A DNA stretch of 64,000 nucleotides from NCBI GenBank assembly GCA_963822705.1, contig CAWGIX010000011.1, forward strand, positions 62,001 through 126,000. Reading direction: 5' to 3'. Below the pieces are notes generated by a model. That model was not told where the DNA came from. It was given only the letters and a program-made list of their open reading frames with translations, and ran no database searches. The stretch comes from CAVRQM01 sp963822705 (GTDB lineage Bacteria; Pseudomonadota; Alphaproteobacteria; Acetobacterales; Acetobacteraceae). Below are positions 27,169-37,710 of this stretch, piece after piece (the stretch's first letter is position 1; each line of letters opens with the position of its first letter). Made by a program: the position numbers and the translations under genes.

Positions 27169-29338
27169 ATGGACCAGCCGGACCTGCAAACCCTGACCGT
27201 CGCCCCGGTGCTCCAGAATTTTGTGGAGCACGAGGCGCTGCCGGGCACCGGCATCGACCCATCGCGATTCTGGGCCGGTTACGCTGCCGCCCTGGCCCGC
27301 TTCGCCCCTCGCAACACCGCCCTGCTGGCGCGTCGGGCAGAGCTGCAGCAGCGCATCGACGGCTGGCACGCCAAGCAACACGGCAAGGCCCATCGACCAG
27401 GCCGAATACGAACGGTTTCTGACCGAGATCGGCTACCTGCAGCCCGAGCCCTCCCCCTTCACCGTGACGACGCAAAGCGTGGACGACGAAATCGCCCGCA
27501 TCGCCGGCCCACAACTCGTGGTCCCGGCCAGCAACGCCCGTTATGCGCTGAATGCCGCCAACGCCCGCTGGGGCAGTCTGTACGACGCGCTGTACGGCAC
27601 CGATGTCATTCCCGAAACCGACGGCGCCGAGCGCGGCCGCGGCTTCAACCCGGCGCGGGGTCGCAAAGTCGTGGCGCGCGCAAAAGCACTGTTGGACGAG
27701 ATTGCGCCGCTGAGCCATGGCAGCCACGCCGATGTCACCCTCTACACGGTCGAGGCCGGCGCCCTGATCGCCCAAACCGCGTCCGGCGCAAGAAGTCTGG
27801 CCGATTCATCGCTGCTGGCCGGTTGGACCGGCGAGGCCGCGTCACCTACCAGCATCCTGCTGCGCCACAACGGGCTGCACCTCGAACTTTTGGTCGACCG
27901 CACCCGCCCGGTGGGGAAAACCGATCCGGCCGGCATCGCCGACATCGTGCTGGAGGCGGCGGTCACGACCATCGTCGATTTCGAGGACAGCGTCGCCAGC
28001 GTCGATGCCGAGGACAAGGTGCTGGTCTACCGCAACTGGCTGGGCCTGATGCTGGGCACGCTCAGCGTGACCTTCGAAAAACGCGACGGGACGATGCAGC
28101 GGCAGCTCAATCCGGACCGCGTTTTCAAATCCCCGGCCGGCGGCACGGTGACGCTGCCCGGCCGCAGCCTGCTGCTGGTGCGCAACGTCGGCCACCATCT
28201 GATGACGGACGCGGTGCGCGACGCGCACGGACGGGAGACGGCGGAAACGGTGCTGGACTGCGCCGTCAGCGCCCTCATCGCGCTGCATGATCTTCGCGCT
28301 GGCGGCACGCTGCGCAACAGCCGCGCCGGTTCGATCTACATCGTCAAACCGAAGATGCATGGGCCGGACGAGGTGGCCCTGTCGTGCGACCTTTTCGCGG
28401 ATGTCGAGGATTTTCTTGGCTTGCCGCGGGATACGATAAAGATCGGCATCATGGACGAGGAACGCCGCACCAGCGCCAATCTCGCGGCGTGCATCGCGCA
28501 GGCAAGATCCCGCGTCATGTTCATCAATACCGGTTTTCTGGATCGGACCGGCGACGAAATCCACACCTCGATGCACGCGGGAGCCGTGCAGCGCAAGGCC
28601 GCGCTGCGCGAGGCGGCCTGGCTCGGCGCCTATGAGGACAACAACGTCGATGTCGGCTTGGCCTGCGGCCTGCCGGCTCACGCGCAGATCGGCAAAGGCA
28701 TGTGGGCGGCACCGGACCGGATGGCCGAGATGCTGGCCACCAAAGGCTTTCATCCCGCCGCCGGTGCCAGCACCGCCTGGGTTCCCTCGCCCACGGCCGC
28801 TACCCTGCACGCGCTGCACTACCATCAAGTGGACGTTGCGGCGCGACAGGCGGAACTCGCGATCCGGCCGGCGGTCTCGCGCCGCGCCATGCTGGTCATC
28901 CCCCTGGCCACCGGGCGGAACTGGTCCGGCGCGGAGGTGCGCGAGGAGCTGGAGAACAACGCCCAAAGCATCTTGGGCTATGTGGTGCGCTGGATCGATC
29001 AGGGCGTCGGTTGCTCGAAAGTGCCGGACATCCATGATGTGGGCCTGATGGAGGACCGCGCCACGTTGCGCATCAGCAGCCAGCACATCGCCAACTGGCT
29101 GCTGCATGGCGTGGTCAGTGAGCCGCAAGTGCTGGAGGCGATGCGTCGCATGGCCGCCGTGGTCGACCGGCAGAACGAGGGCGACAAGCACTATCGGCCA
29201 ATGGCGCCGTCCTTCGCCGGTCCGGCCTTCCAGGCCGCCTGCGACCTGGTGCTGCAAGGAGCGACCCAGCCCAACGGCTATACCGAATATATCCTCACGG
29301 CGCGCCGACGCGAAGCCAAGGCAGGAGGTGTGGTTTGA
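27169..29338 (+). CDS. glcB: Malate synthase G (one frameshift)
   Basis: Condenses glyoxylate with acetyl-CoA to malate (glyoxylate and glycolate use). Starts at 27169 (MDQPDLQTLTVAPVLQNFV). The frame shifts near 27390, after the ELQQRIDGWHA segment; the rest begins PIDQAEYERFLTEIGYL and is intact to 29338. Removing one base gives 722 residues, matching the 720-725 typical of the G isoform. Active-site regions include TTIVDFEDSVASVDAEDKV, KMHGPDEVALSCDLF and IGIMDEERRTSANL. No isocitrate lyase gene is in the window, so its glyoxylate source is not shown here. Confidence 0.88.
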
Positions 29339-29484
29339 TCAAATACGGAATAGGAACCAATCTGACTCTCGCCGCGATCGCGATCCTGCTGTGGTTCGTG
29401 TCTTTCTTCTGGTACTTTTACGGCGCGCGCCGCATCGGGCGAAAGCTTCACGACCTCTTGGTGTGGATGCGACTGCGACGATGA
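29335..29484 (+). CDS. Small single-pass membrane protein, 49 residues
   Basis: TTG start at 29335, overlapping the malate synthase stop, with a strong AGGAGG site six bases ahead. The product has one clear hydrophobic helix (LTLAAIAILLWFVSFFWYFY, residues 10-29) followed by a basic tail (GARRIGRKLHDLL). The stop overlaps the next start by four bases (ATGA). Overlaps at both ends plus the ribosome site support a real gene despite the rare start. Function unknown; it may tether or modulate a neighbour enzyme. Confidence 0.6.
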   Translation: MIKYGIGTNLTLAAIAILLWFVSFFWYFYGARRIGRKLHDLLVWMRLRR

Positions 29485-31112
29485 ATCGCGAGCCGGACAG
29501 TGCAGCGCTGCTCGGCGGCATGATGGACGTGCCGCTGCTGGTGCCGTCGATCCTGCGCCACGCCGCAAAGTACCACGGCGACACCGAAATCGTGTCGCGC
29601 GATGCCGACGGTACCGTTCACCGAACTACCTACGCCCAGACATTTGCGCGCACGCATCGGCTGGCCAATGCACTGCAGGCGCTCGGGCTGCGCAGCGGCG
29701 ATCGGGTCGGCACGCTGGCCTGGAACGGATTTCGGCATCTCGAGGCGTATTTCGCCGTGTCCGGCGCCGGCATGGTCTGCCACACTATCAACCCGCGCCT
29801 GTTCCCCCAACAGGTGGCCGGCATCATCCACCACGCGCGCGACGCGGTGCTGCTCGTCGACTCCCCCTGCGTAAGCCTGCTGGACAGTATCGCCGCCTCG
29901 CTCAGCGGCGTGCGCGCCATCGTCGTGTTGGAAACGAAAACGCGGATGCCGGCTTCCGGGGCGCTCACCTTGCTCTGCTACGAAGACCTGCTGGCGCAAC
30001 AGGGCGAGCAGTTCGAATGGCCGAGTCTCGACGAACGCGCGGCGGCAGGCATGTGCTACACGTCCGGCACCACCGGCGAACCGAAAGGCGTGCTGTACAG
30101 CCATCGCTCCACCATGCTGCACGCGCTGGCGATCTGCGTCCCGGACGTTTTTGGTATCGCCGCCGTCGACACCGTGATGCCGGTCGTGCCGATGTTCCAC
30201 GTCAACGCCTGGGGTATTCCCTACGCGGCGCCGATGATGGGGGCCAAGCTCGTGCTGCCGGGCCCGAAACTGGATGGCGAAAGCCTGCACGCCCTGATCG
30301 TGCAGGAAGGCGTGACGCTGGCGGCCGGCGTGCCAACGGTGTGGAACGGTCTGCTCGATTGGGCTGCCGCGAGCACCGCCACGCTGGCGCCGCTGCGCCG
30401 CGTGGTAATCGGCGGTTCCGCCTGCCCGCAAGTAATGATGGAACGCTTCGCCGCACTTGGCGTCGACGTGGTGCATGCCTGGGGCATGACGGAGACCAGC
30501 CCGCTCGGCGTGACGAACCGTCCGAAGGGGAAGCATTCCGGCATGGCGCCGGATGCCGCCGCCGCACTGGCGGCCAGGCAGGGCAGGCCGATGTTCGGCG
30601 TGGAACTCCGCATCGTCGACGAAGCCGGCCACGACGTCGCTCACGACGGAAAAGCGTTCGGCACCTTGCTGGTGCGCGGACCCTGGGTCGCCGCCGGCTA
30701 TCACGATCTGGAGCCGGACGATGCGCACGCCATGCCGGGCTGGTTCAACACCGGCGACGTGGCCACCATGGATGCTGACGGCTACGTGCAAATAGTCGAC
30801 CGCAGCAAGGACGTGATAAAATCCGGCGGCGAGTGGATCAGCTCCATCGCGCTGGAAAGCATCGCCGCGGCGCATCCGGCGGTGCGCGAGGCCGCTGTCG
30901 TGGGCCGCCCCGACCCGCGCTGGAGCGAGCGTCCGCTGCTGCTGCTGGTGCTGCGCCCGGGGATGACCGTGACGGAAGCGGAAATGGCCGCGCACTATTC
31001 GGGAAAAGTCGCGAAATGGTGGATTCCGGAGCACATTCGCATCGTCGACGAATTGCCCCACACCGCGACCGGCAAGGTGCTCAAAAGCCGTATCCGCGAA
31101 CTGTACTGCTGA
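29481..31112 (+). CDS. Acyl-CoA synthetase (AMP-forming, fatty-acyl type)
   Basis: A 543-residue ANL-family ligase. The phosphate loop is CYTSGTTGEPKGVLYSH, the adenine region HAWGMTETSPLG, the hinge FNTGDVATMDADGYVQIVDR, followed by KDVIKSGGEWIS and the catalytic lysine in TATGKVLKSRI. It follows the medium/long-chain fatty-acid-CoA ligase pattern (MFHVNAWGIPY). The start is inside the small membrane gene stop. It activates a carboxylic acid as a CoA ester; chain length cannot be told. The aminotransferase follows 16 bases later. Confidence 0.88.
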   Translation: MNREPDSAALLGGMMDVPLLVPSILRHAAKYHGDTEIVSRDADGTVHRTTYAQTFARTHRLANALQALGLRSGDRVGTLAWNGFRHLEAYFAVSGAGMVCHTINPRLFPQQVAGIIHHARDAVLLVDSPCVSLLDSIAASLSGVRAIVVLETKTRMPASGALTLLCYEDLLAQQGEQFEWPSLDERAAAGMCYTSGTTGEPKGVLYSHRSTMLHALAICVPDVFGIAAVDTVMPVVPMFHVNAWGIPYAAPMMGAKLVLPGPKLDGESLHALIVQEGVTLAAGVPTVWNGLLDWAAASTATLAPLRRVVIGGSACPQVMMERFAALGVDVVHAWGMTETSPLGVTNRPKGKHSGMAPDAAAALAARQGRPMFGVELRIVDEAGHDVAHDGKAFGTLLVRGPWVAAGYHDLEPDDAHAMPGWFNTGDVATMDADGYVQIVDRSKDVIKSGGEWISSIALESIAAAHPAVREAAVVGRPDPRWSERPLLLLVLRPGMTVTEAEMAAHYSGKVAKWWIPEHIRIVDELPHTATGKVLKSRIRELYC

Positions 31113-31128
31113 CATAGGTGAATATCGC

Positions 31129-32295
31129 ATGGGCGTGATTCGTCCCGGCATCGAGATGCTGGAAGACAGCCCGATCGTGGAAGTTTTTCGCGAGGGCTTT
31201 CGCCTCCCGGGCCTGATTGCGCTCTGGGCCGGCGAAGCCGACGTGCCGACCCCGCACTTCATCTGCGAGGCCGCCAGCCGCGCCCTGTTCGCAGGGAAAA
31301 CCTTCTACTCCGATAACCGCGGCACGCCTGCGCTCCGGGGTGCGCTGATCGACTACCACGAGCGCCTCTATGGCGTGCGCATCCCCGACCACCGGATCGC
31401 CTTCACCTATTCGGGCATGAATGCGGTGATGCAGGTGGCGCAAGCCACAGTCGTGCCAGGCGACAACGGCGTCGTGGTGACTCCCTCCTGGCCCAACATC
31501 ATGCGCGCGCTACAGATCAACGGGGCGGAGGTGCGCGAGATTCCGCTGCTATCCGGCAACGACGGGTGGTCGCTGCGGCTGGACGACGTGCTGGCCGCAT
31601 GCGATCAGCGCACCCGCGTGATCTACCTGGCTTCGCCCGGCAATCCGACCGGCTGGATGATCGACCCGGATCAGGCCGAGGCGCTGCTGGCGTTTTGTCG
31701 CACGCGCAATATCGCAGTTCTTTCCGATGAGGTGTATCACCGCATCGTCTACGACCGGCCGGTTGCGTTCAGTTTTCTGGAAATTGCGCGGCCGGACGAC
31801 CCGGTGTTCGTGGTGAACAGTTTTTCCAAAGCGTGGGCGATGACCGGCTGGCGGCTGGGCTGGATCGTCTATCCGGACGGCTGCACGAGCGCGTTTGAGA
31901 AACTGATCCAGTTCAACACCAGCGGCGGCCTCGAATTCTTGCAGGCCGGCGCCATCGCCGCCCTGGAGCAGGGCGAGGATTTTGTGGCCTCGTTCGTGGA
32001 GCGGTGCCGCACCGGACGCGGCGTCGTCGCCGAGCGGCTGGCAAGAATGCGCGGCGTGCGGGCGATCCCGAGCGAAGGCAGTTTCTACGCCACGTTCGAG
32101 GTCGATGGCGTGGACGACACGATGGCGTTCTGCCGCCGCGCGGTGCGCGAGGCAAAACTCGGGTTGGCACCTGGCATCAGTTTCGGCCGCGGCGCGGAGC
32201 GGCTGGTGCGGCTGTGCTACGCCAAAAGCCCCGACCTGCTGCACGAGGCGATGGACCGGCTGGAGCGGCTTTTGGACCGCGGCCGGACGGGATGA
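31129..32295 (+). CDS. Pyridoxal-phosphate aminotransferase, class I/II
   Basis: A fold-type I aminotransferase of 388 residues. Cofactor-site landmarks: YLASPGNPTGWM, VLSDEVYHRIVYD and the lysine motif NSFSKAWAMTGWRLGW (Schiff-base lysine). The C-terminal GLAPGISFGRGAERLVRLCYA carries the carboxylate-binding arginine. Resembles aspartate/alanine-type enzymes, but the substrate is not deducible. It is probably co-transcribed with the acyl-CoA ligase. Confidence 0.87.
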   Translation: MGVIRPGIEMLEDSPIVEVFREGFRLPGLIALWAGEADVPTPHFICEAASRALFAGKTFYSDNRGTPALRGALIDYHERLYGVRIPDHRIAFTYSGMNAVMQVAQATVVPGDNGVVVTPSWPNIMRALQINGAEVREIPLLSGNDGWSLRLDDVLAACDQRTRVIYLASPGNPTGWMIDPDQAEALLAFCRTRNIAVLSDEVYHRIVYDRPVAFSFLEIARPDDPVFVVNSFSKAWAMTGWRLGWIVYPDGCTSAFEKLIQFNTSGGLEFLQAGAIAALEQGEDFVASFVERCRTGRGVVAERLARMRGVRAIPSEGSFYATFEVDGVDDTMAFCRRAVREAKLGLAPGISFGRGAERLVRLCYAKSPDLLHEAMDRLERLLDRGRTG

Positions 32296-32351
32296 GACCT
32301 TTGGCCGCCTCGACTCAGAAACTGTAATATTCCGACACTATTACGTTTGGG

Positions 32352-32930
32352 CTAGCTTGACCAAGTCCCGAGCCGTCGAGCGGCGAGGGCCACGCATCGC
32401 GTAAAGGCTCCCAGATCCTGCCACCGGTTCGCCGCTTTGGCACCAAACAGGATGCTGCAACCCGACGCGGCAATCGCCCCATCGATCATCAGATTGTCCA
32501 CGCACTCGAAAGCCTCGACTGCCATGCCATCGGCGTCGCGCCAGCCGTCGTGCCCGTCCGACCGGGCAGCACTGCCCAGCCAAGCCAGCGTGCGCTCGAC
32601 GAACCGGCGCGGGTCGTTGCTCCAAGCGAACACCGGCAACCCGAGCGCCCGGGCAAAACCGAGTTCGAACACCGTGCCCACATCGGCGCTGGGACTGCGG
32701 AACGGCGTCAAATTGGCGATCAGCGCCTGCACGCGGCGGATATGCGCCTCGTTCTGCAACGCTATGCGTTGCGCCGGCGCTAACGCCTGCCACGCGGCCG
32801 GCTCGTCTTCCACCGGATCGAGCGGAAACACGCCTTCGAGGCCGTGCTCGGCGCAGATCGCCTTCAGGGCGGCCCCGCGGTCGACCGGGTCGGGCAGGAA
32901 CACGTCGGGGCCGGCAAGGTAGACCCTCAC
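32352..32930 (-). CDS. Nucleoside 2-deoxyribosyltransferase-like protein
   Basis: A 192-residue protein of the nucleoside 2-deoxyribosyltransferase family. It opens with the nucleotide-binding motif VYLAGPDVF, has ANLTPFRSPSADVGTVFELGFA (with the likely catalytic glutamate) and VDNLMIDGAIA near the C-terminus. Members swap bases on deoxyribonucleosides for salvage, or hydrolyse them. The GTG start at 32930 overlaps the histidine kinase stop by four bases, giving coupled translation, an unexpected pairing with a sensor. Confidence 0.85.
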   Translation of the reverse strand: MRVYLAGPDVFLPDPVDRGAALKAICAEHGLEGVFPLDPVEDEPAAWQALAPAQRIALQNEAHIRRVQALIANLTPFRSPSADVGTVFELGFARALGLPVFAWSNDPRRFVERTLAWLGSAARSDGHDGWRDADGMAVEAFECVDNLMIDGAIAASGCSILFGAKAANRWQDLGAFTRCVALAARRLGTWSS

Positions 32931-35870
32931 GCGGCCATGGGCTGCAACACCGAACGGATTTCTCGGGCGGCGCGGGTCAGTTCCGTGTCGGCGTGTTGCG
33001 CCGCACGGCCAGCCCGATCCAGGTCACCGTCGCGCGCTGCCGCCAAGACCGCCCGCATTTGCCGTTCTACGGCGGCTAAACCATAGGACGCGGCCATGCC
33101 GGCCAACGCATGCGCCCCCTCCTCCGCCGCCTTGGCGTCGCCCCGCCTCAGCGCCGCGCCGAGAAGCGGCAACCGCTCGGCGATGTCGGCCAGGCATTGC
33201 TCGATCAGCGGCGCCAGCGTGGCCGCGGACAGGCCGCCCTGCAGATCCGCGAGCCGGGCCGCGTCGAGAGAGGCAGCCTGGGCCGGTCTCGCCACAGGTG
33301 ACGCGCGCTGCTGCGCGCACGTATCGACCATCGCCAGCAGCGCGTCGGACCGGACCGGCTTTGCCAGCACCGCGTCCATCCCGGCCGCGTCGCAACGCGA
33401 CCGGTCCTCCGCCGAGGTGGTTGCGGTCAGCGCCACGATCGGCACCCTCCCGGCAGGTCCGGGCAGGGCCCGGATGTGCCGCGCCGCCTCCTCGCCACCC
33501 ATGCCTGGCATCACCAAATCCATGAACACCAAATCGTAGGGGTAGCTCTGCACCATGTGCAGCGCCTCGGCCCCGGACTCCGCCACGTCCACGCAGTGAC
33601 CGGCGCGACGCAACACGATCGCCGTCACCAGTTGGTTGGCCAAGACATCCTCGACCAGCAAAACCGCCCTGCGCGACGCCCGGCGCAGACTGGCCGCCGA
33701 GAGGGAAGGTGGACCCGGAGCAGCATTCACCGCGGGCTTCAGCGGCACGGTTGCCCAGAATTCGTTGCCGCCCTCCGGCGATGGCCCGATGCCCACCTGG
33801 CCGCCCATCAGTCGTATCAGCCGCTCGGAGATGGCAAGGCCCAGGCCGGTCCCGGGCACCCCGGACGCGCGGGTGCCAGCGAGGCGGGAGAACGGCCGGA
33901 ACAGCTGGGCCGCTTCGCGCTCCGGAACCCGCGGGCCGCAATCGCGCACCCCCAACAGCAAGCATGGCTGGCCGGACGCCAAAGTGGCGCACGCGCGGAT
34001 CGTCACCGTCCCGGGCACCGCGAATTTCGTGGCATTGCTGACGAAGTTCATGAGCACCTGCCGCAGACGCCCGCTATCGGCAGTCAGGTGGCGCGGGAGA
34101 TCGGGAGCCACCTGCACAACAACTTTGATTCCGCGGGCCGCGGCTTGCGCATCGAACATTCCGGCCACGCCGGCCAGCAGTGCCTCTATGTTGAACGGCG
34201 TCGGGTGCAGGCCCAGTTCGCCGGCCTCCATTTTCGACATTTCCAGAATGTCGTTGACCAGCGCCAGCAGTGCCTCGCCGGCCTGCTGCGCCGTATTGGT
34301 CAGCCGACGCTGCGCCGCAGAGAGGCCGGACTCATCCAGCAGGGCCAGGCTGCCCACCAGAGCGTTCAGCGGCGTCCGGATTTCATGGCTCACAACGGCG
34401 ACGAAGCTGGCTTTTTGCTCGGTGACCTCGTGCGCGATCCGGCGGGCTTCGTCGCGCGCCTCCTCGGTTTGCCGGCGCGCGGTGATGTCGGTGTAAAGCG
34501 TGACGAAGCCGCCTCCCGGCAGGGCGGTGCGGCGCAATTCGATCGTGCGTCCGTCCGGGCGCGTGCGCTGCTGCGGCTCCCCATCCTGCCGCGCGCGCAG
34601 GGGCTCCAGGCGCCGCATCACCTCCGCCTCCGGATCCTCCAGCTCGCCGAACTCGCCGGCCAAGGCCTGGGAGCGCAGCAAGTCCTGCATCGGCGTGCCG
34701 ACCCGCAGCAGGTCCAAGCTCACGCCGGTGTAGCGCGGAAACCGCTCGTTCCACAGCACCAGCCGCAACTCGCCGTCCAACAGCATGACGCCATCGGACA
34801 TGTCGGAGAGCACGCCTCCGAGTTGCGCGGTCTGCGCCTCCGCTTGCGCCTTGGCCGCCTCGGCCTCGGCATAGGCCGCTTCCAGCGCCGCGCGATCGCC
34901 GAACAGCCGGTTCTCGCGCGCACGCCATGCGGTCCGGGCGCGCCATAACAGCACAGCCATCAGCACGATCGCGACCGTAATGCTACTGGCGAACCAGTGC
35001 GCGGTCGTGGCCCAGGTCTCGGCGTCGCGCAGCGCCACGTCGCAATCGAAGCCGATCACGATGGTCAGATCCTGATCGGGCAGGCGACGGAACGCTTGCA
35101 CGCGCTCGATCCCGTCCGGCGCGGACGGACCCGTCCATACTCCCTGCTGCAGGTCGCCAATCGCGCGGAACATGGCCGAGCCCCGGATGTTCTCGCCCTC
35201 CGGCATTTCGTAAGGCGATACCAAAGCGCGAATGGCGCCGTCCTCGCCCACCAGGGCGATCAGGCCGCGCGGGCCCAAATCGATCTGCTCCAGCGAATTG
35301 GTCAGCGCCCAGGGGTCGTAGGCGCCCACCAGCGCGCCGGCAAAACTGCCGTCGGCGTTCTCCAGCCGGCGCGACAGGTCGATCTCCCAGCGGCCGGACT
35401 CCTTCCAGTGCGTGGCGGGTCCCGCGAACAGGCCGGCTCGGCGACTGTCGCGCTGCGCCTTGAAAAAGGGCCGGTCGGACAAATCCAGTCCCACCGAGTT
35501 CCGGGCGGGTCGCGGCGGTGACCACCCCGCGCTCGTTCAGCACCAGCACTTGCAGGGCCATGTCGCCCAGCACGGGCGCTCGACGGGCCAGGGCGGCCGA
35601 ATCCAGGTGGATCGGATCGGCTTTCCACTGCTCCGCGAGAAGCTGCATCATCTGGTCGATCGCCTGCACCTGGCGGTTGAGTTGCCACTCGACCCCAAGG
35701 GCCAGGTTCGCAACCTCGTTCTCGGCATGCGCCAGCGATTCGCGGCGCGCGTTGGCCACCGCACTGACGGTGAACTCCCAGGTCAGCGCGATCAGGGCAG
35801 CCGCGGCCAGCACGATGCCCGCCTTGAACGCCAGGTCGCGGCGGGGTCGGCGACGGGCCGGCGGATCCAT
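32927..35870 (-). CDS. Membrane hybrid histidine kinase with REC and HPt domains (one frameshift)
   Basis: Starts at 35870 (MDPPARRR). Order: N-terminal membrane helix, periplasmic Cache-like sensor, second helix near residue 340, coiled coil, PAS (DGVMLLDGELRLVLWNERF), HisKA with SHEIRTPLN, ATPase domain (NFVSNATKF; GTGLGLAI), receiver (LVFMDLVMPGMGG, KPVRSD) and HPt (HALAGMAASYGL). The frame is broken near 35500, inside the sensor; one indel joins both parts into about 980 residues. All phosphorelay residues are present. It diverges from icd. The signal is not known. Confidence 0.85.
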
Positions 35871-35991
35871 GGCGCGCTCCTCGTTCCCGCTTCGAGCAAT
35901 AGCAAGCGCGGGTGAACGGCGGCAACCGGAGCGGCTTGCCGGAAGGCGGCCGATCGTGTGTATGGACCAGAGTACCGGGCAGAGGACGAGG

Positions 35992-37212
35992 ATGGCGAAG
36001 ATAAAGGTCAGGACGCCTGTGGTGGAGCTGGACGGCGATGAAATGACCCGGATCATCTGGGGTTTCATCAAGGACAAGCTGATCCTGCCCTATCTCGACA
36101 TTACGCTGGACTACTACGACCTCGGCATCGAGCATCGCGACGCCACCGACGACCGGGTGACGGTTGATGCGGCCGAGGCGATTAAACGTTACGGCGTGGG
36201 CGTGAAATGCGCCACCATCACGCCGGACGAGGCGCGCGTCGCCGAGTTCGGGCTGAAACGCATGTGGCGCAGCCCGAACGGCACCATCCGCAACATTCTC
36301 GACGGCACCATTTTCCGCGAGCCGATCATCTGCCGCAACGTGCCCCGGCTGGTGCCGCACTGGACCCAGCCCATCGTCATCGGCCGCCACGCCTATGGCG
36401 ACATCTACCGCGCCGCCGAGACCAAGATCCCGGGGCCGGGGCGGGTTACTTTGCAGTTCATGCCCTCCGGCGGCGGCGAGCCGATGACGCTGGAGGTCCA
36501 CGATTTCAAGGGTCCCGGCGTGGCGATGGGCATGCACAACACCTTGGCCAGCATTGAGGGGTTTGCCCGCGCCTCGTTCAATTACGGGCTGGCGCGCAAA
36601 TATCCGGTGTATCTGTCCACCAAGAACACCATCCTCAAAGCTTACGACGGCATGTTCAAGGACACTTTTGCGGCCATCTACGAGGCCGAGTTTCGGCGCC
36701 GTTTCGAGGCGGAAAAGCTCACCTACGAGCACCGGCTGATCGACGACATGGTGGCCAGCGCGCTGAAATGGAGCGGCGGCTATGTCTGGGCCTGCAAGAA
36801 CTATGATGGCGACGTGGAAAGCGACATCGTGGCGCAGGGTTTTGGCAGTTTGGGCCTGATGACCAGCGTGCTGATGAGCCCGGACGGCAAGACCGTGGAG
36901 AGCGAGGCGGCGCACGGCACCGTGACCCGGCACTTTCGCGAGCACCAGAAAGGCCGCGAGACCAGCACCAACCCGATCGCCTCGATTTTTGCCTGGACCC
37001 GCGGGCTCGCCTATCGCGGACAATTCGACGCCACGCCGGAGGTGACGCGGTTCGCGAAAGTGCTGGAAAAAGTATGCGTGGAGACGGTGGAGAGCGGGGC
37101 GATGACCAAGGACTTGGCGGCGCTGATCGGCCGCGATCAGCCCTGGCTCAATACCGAGGCGTTCCTGTCTCGCATCGACGAGAACTTGCACGCCGCCATG
37201 GCCCATGCCTGA
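35992..37212 (+). CDS. icd: NADP-dependent isocitrate dehydrogenase
   Basis: Oxidises isocitrate to 2-oxoglutarate in the TCA cycle, making NADPH. A 406-residue eukaryote-like (type II) homodimeric form: VVELDGDEMTRIIWGFIKDKL at the front, then CATITPDEARV, KRMWRSPNGTIRN, and GTVTRHFREHQKG near the cofactor site. Length matches the 400-410 norm. The start at 35992 follows GAGGACGAGG. The stop overlaps the next start by eight bases. Confidence 0.93.
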   Translation: MAKIKVRTPVVELDGDEMTRIIWGFIKDKLILPYLDITLDYYDLGIEHRDATDDRVTVDAAEAIKRYGVGVKCATITPDEARVAEFGLKRMWRSPNGTIRNILDGTIFREPIICRNVPRLVPHWTQPIVIGRHAYGDIYRAAETKIPGPGRVTLQFMPSGGGEPMTLEVHDFKGPGVAMGMHNTLASIEGFARASFNYGLARKYPVYLSTKNTILKAYDGMFKDTFAAIYEAEFRRRFEAEKLTYEHRLIDDMVASALKWSGGYVWACKNYDGDVESDIVAQGFGSLGLMTSVLMSPDGKTVESEAAHGTVTRHFREHQKGRETSTNPIASIFAWTRGLAYRGQFDATPEVTRFAKVLEKVCVETVESGAMTKDLAALIGRDQPWLNTEAFLSRIDENLHAAMAHA

Positions 37213-37654
37213 CCAGACCGTGTTTGGCTCGCAAGCACTCGCCACAGCGATGCGCAGTGCCGGCGCGCTTTTTCTGGTCCTCGCCGCTTACCCCACGGCG
37301 GCTTACGCGCAGGTGCCGTATTGCGTGCCGGGACCGCTTGTCGTGGAAGCGGCCCCGTACGACCTCTCCTGCGCCGGACGCGACGTGCTGATCCGCGGCG
37401 ACGATCTGGAGGTGGTGCTGCGGGGCGGGTGCCGCTCGGTGACCGTGCAGGGTCGTTTTGACCGCGTCACCGCCGAGTTGCTGCCCGGGGCCGGCATCGC
37501 CGTTGGCGGCGCCGCGGTGCTGCTGAACTACGTGCTGACAGGCCCGGGTCCGGCCCCCGTCGTGCGCACGACCCTGCCGGGATTGCGGGCCACGCAGATC
37601 CAGCGTTTCGGCCAGAACTCGCTGAAATTGCCGACATCGCGGCCGGAATACTAG
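37205..37654 (+). CDS. Small secreted protein, DUF3060-like
   Basis: 149 residues with a signal peptide (MRSAGALFLVLAAYPTAAYAQ, which is read from the internal ATG at 37250). The mature part has short beta-strand repeats with a conserved pattern (CAGRDVLIRGDDLEVVLRG, then CRSVTVQGRFDRVTA) as in DUF3060 proteins. Two cysteines could form a disulfide. The listed start overlaps the icd stop; the internal ATG may be the true one. Function unknown, possibly periplasmic or surface. Confidence 0.6.
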   Translation: MPDQTVFGSQALATAMRSAGALFLVLAAYPTAAYAQVPYCVPGPLVVEAAPYDLSCAGRDVLIRGDDLEVVLRGGCRSVTVQGRFDRVTAELLPGAGIAVGGAAVLLNYVLTGPGPAPVVRTTLPGLRATQIQRFGQNSLKLPTSRPEY

Positions 37655-37710
37655 GAGTTCGCGCCGCCGCGACACGGCGGCACTGCGATCGGTTGTGGAG
37701 GGAACGAGCG

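Noticed and set aside
29448..31262. 604-codon minus-strand frame opposite the acyl-CoA ligase
   Set aside because: It is the GC-rich shadow of a gene with full catalytic motifs; His/Arg/Gln-rich composition and no domain.
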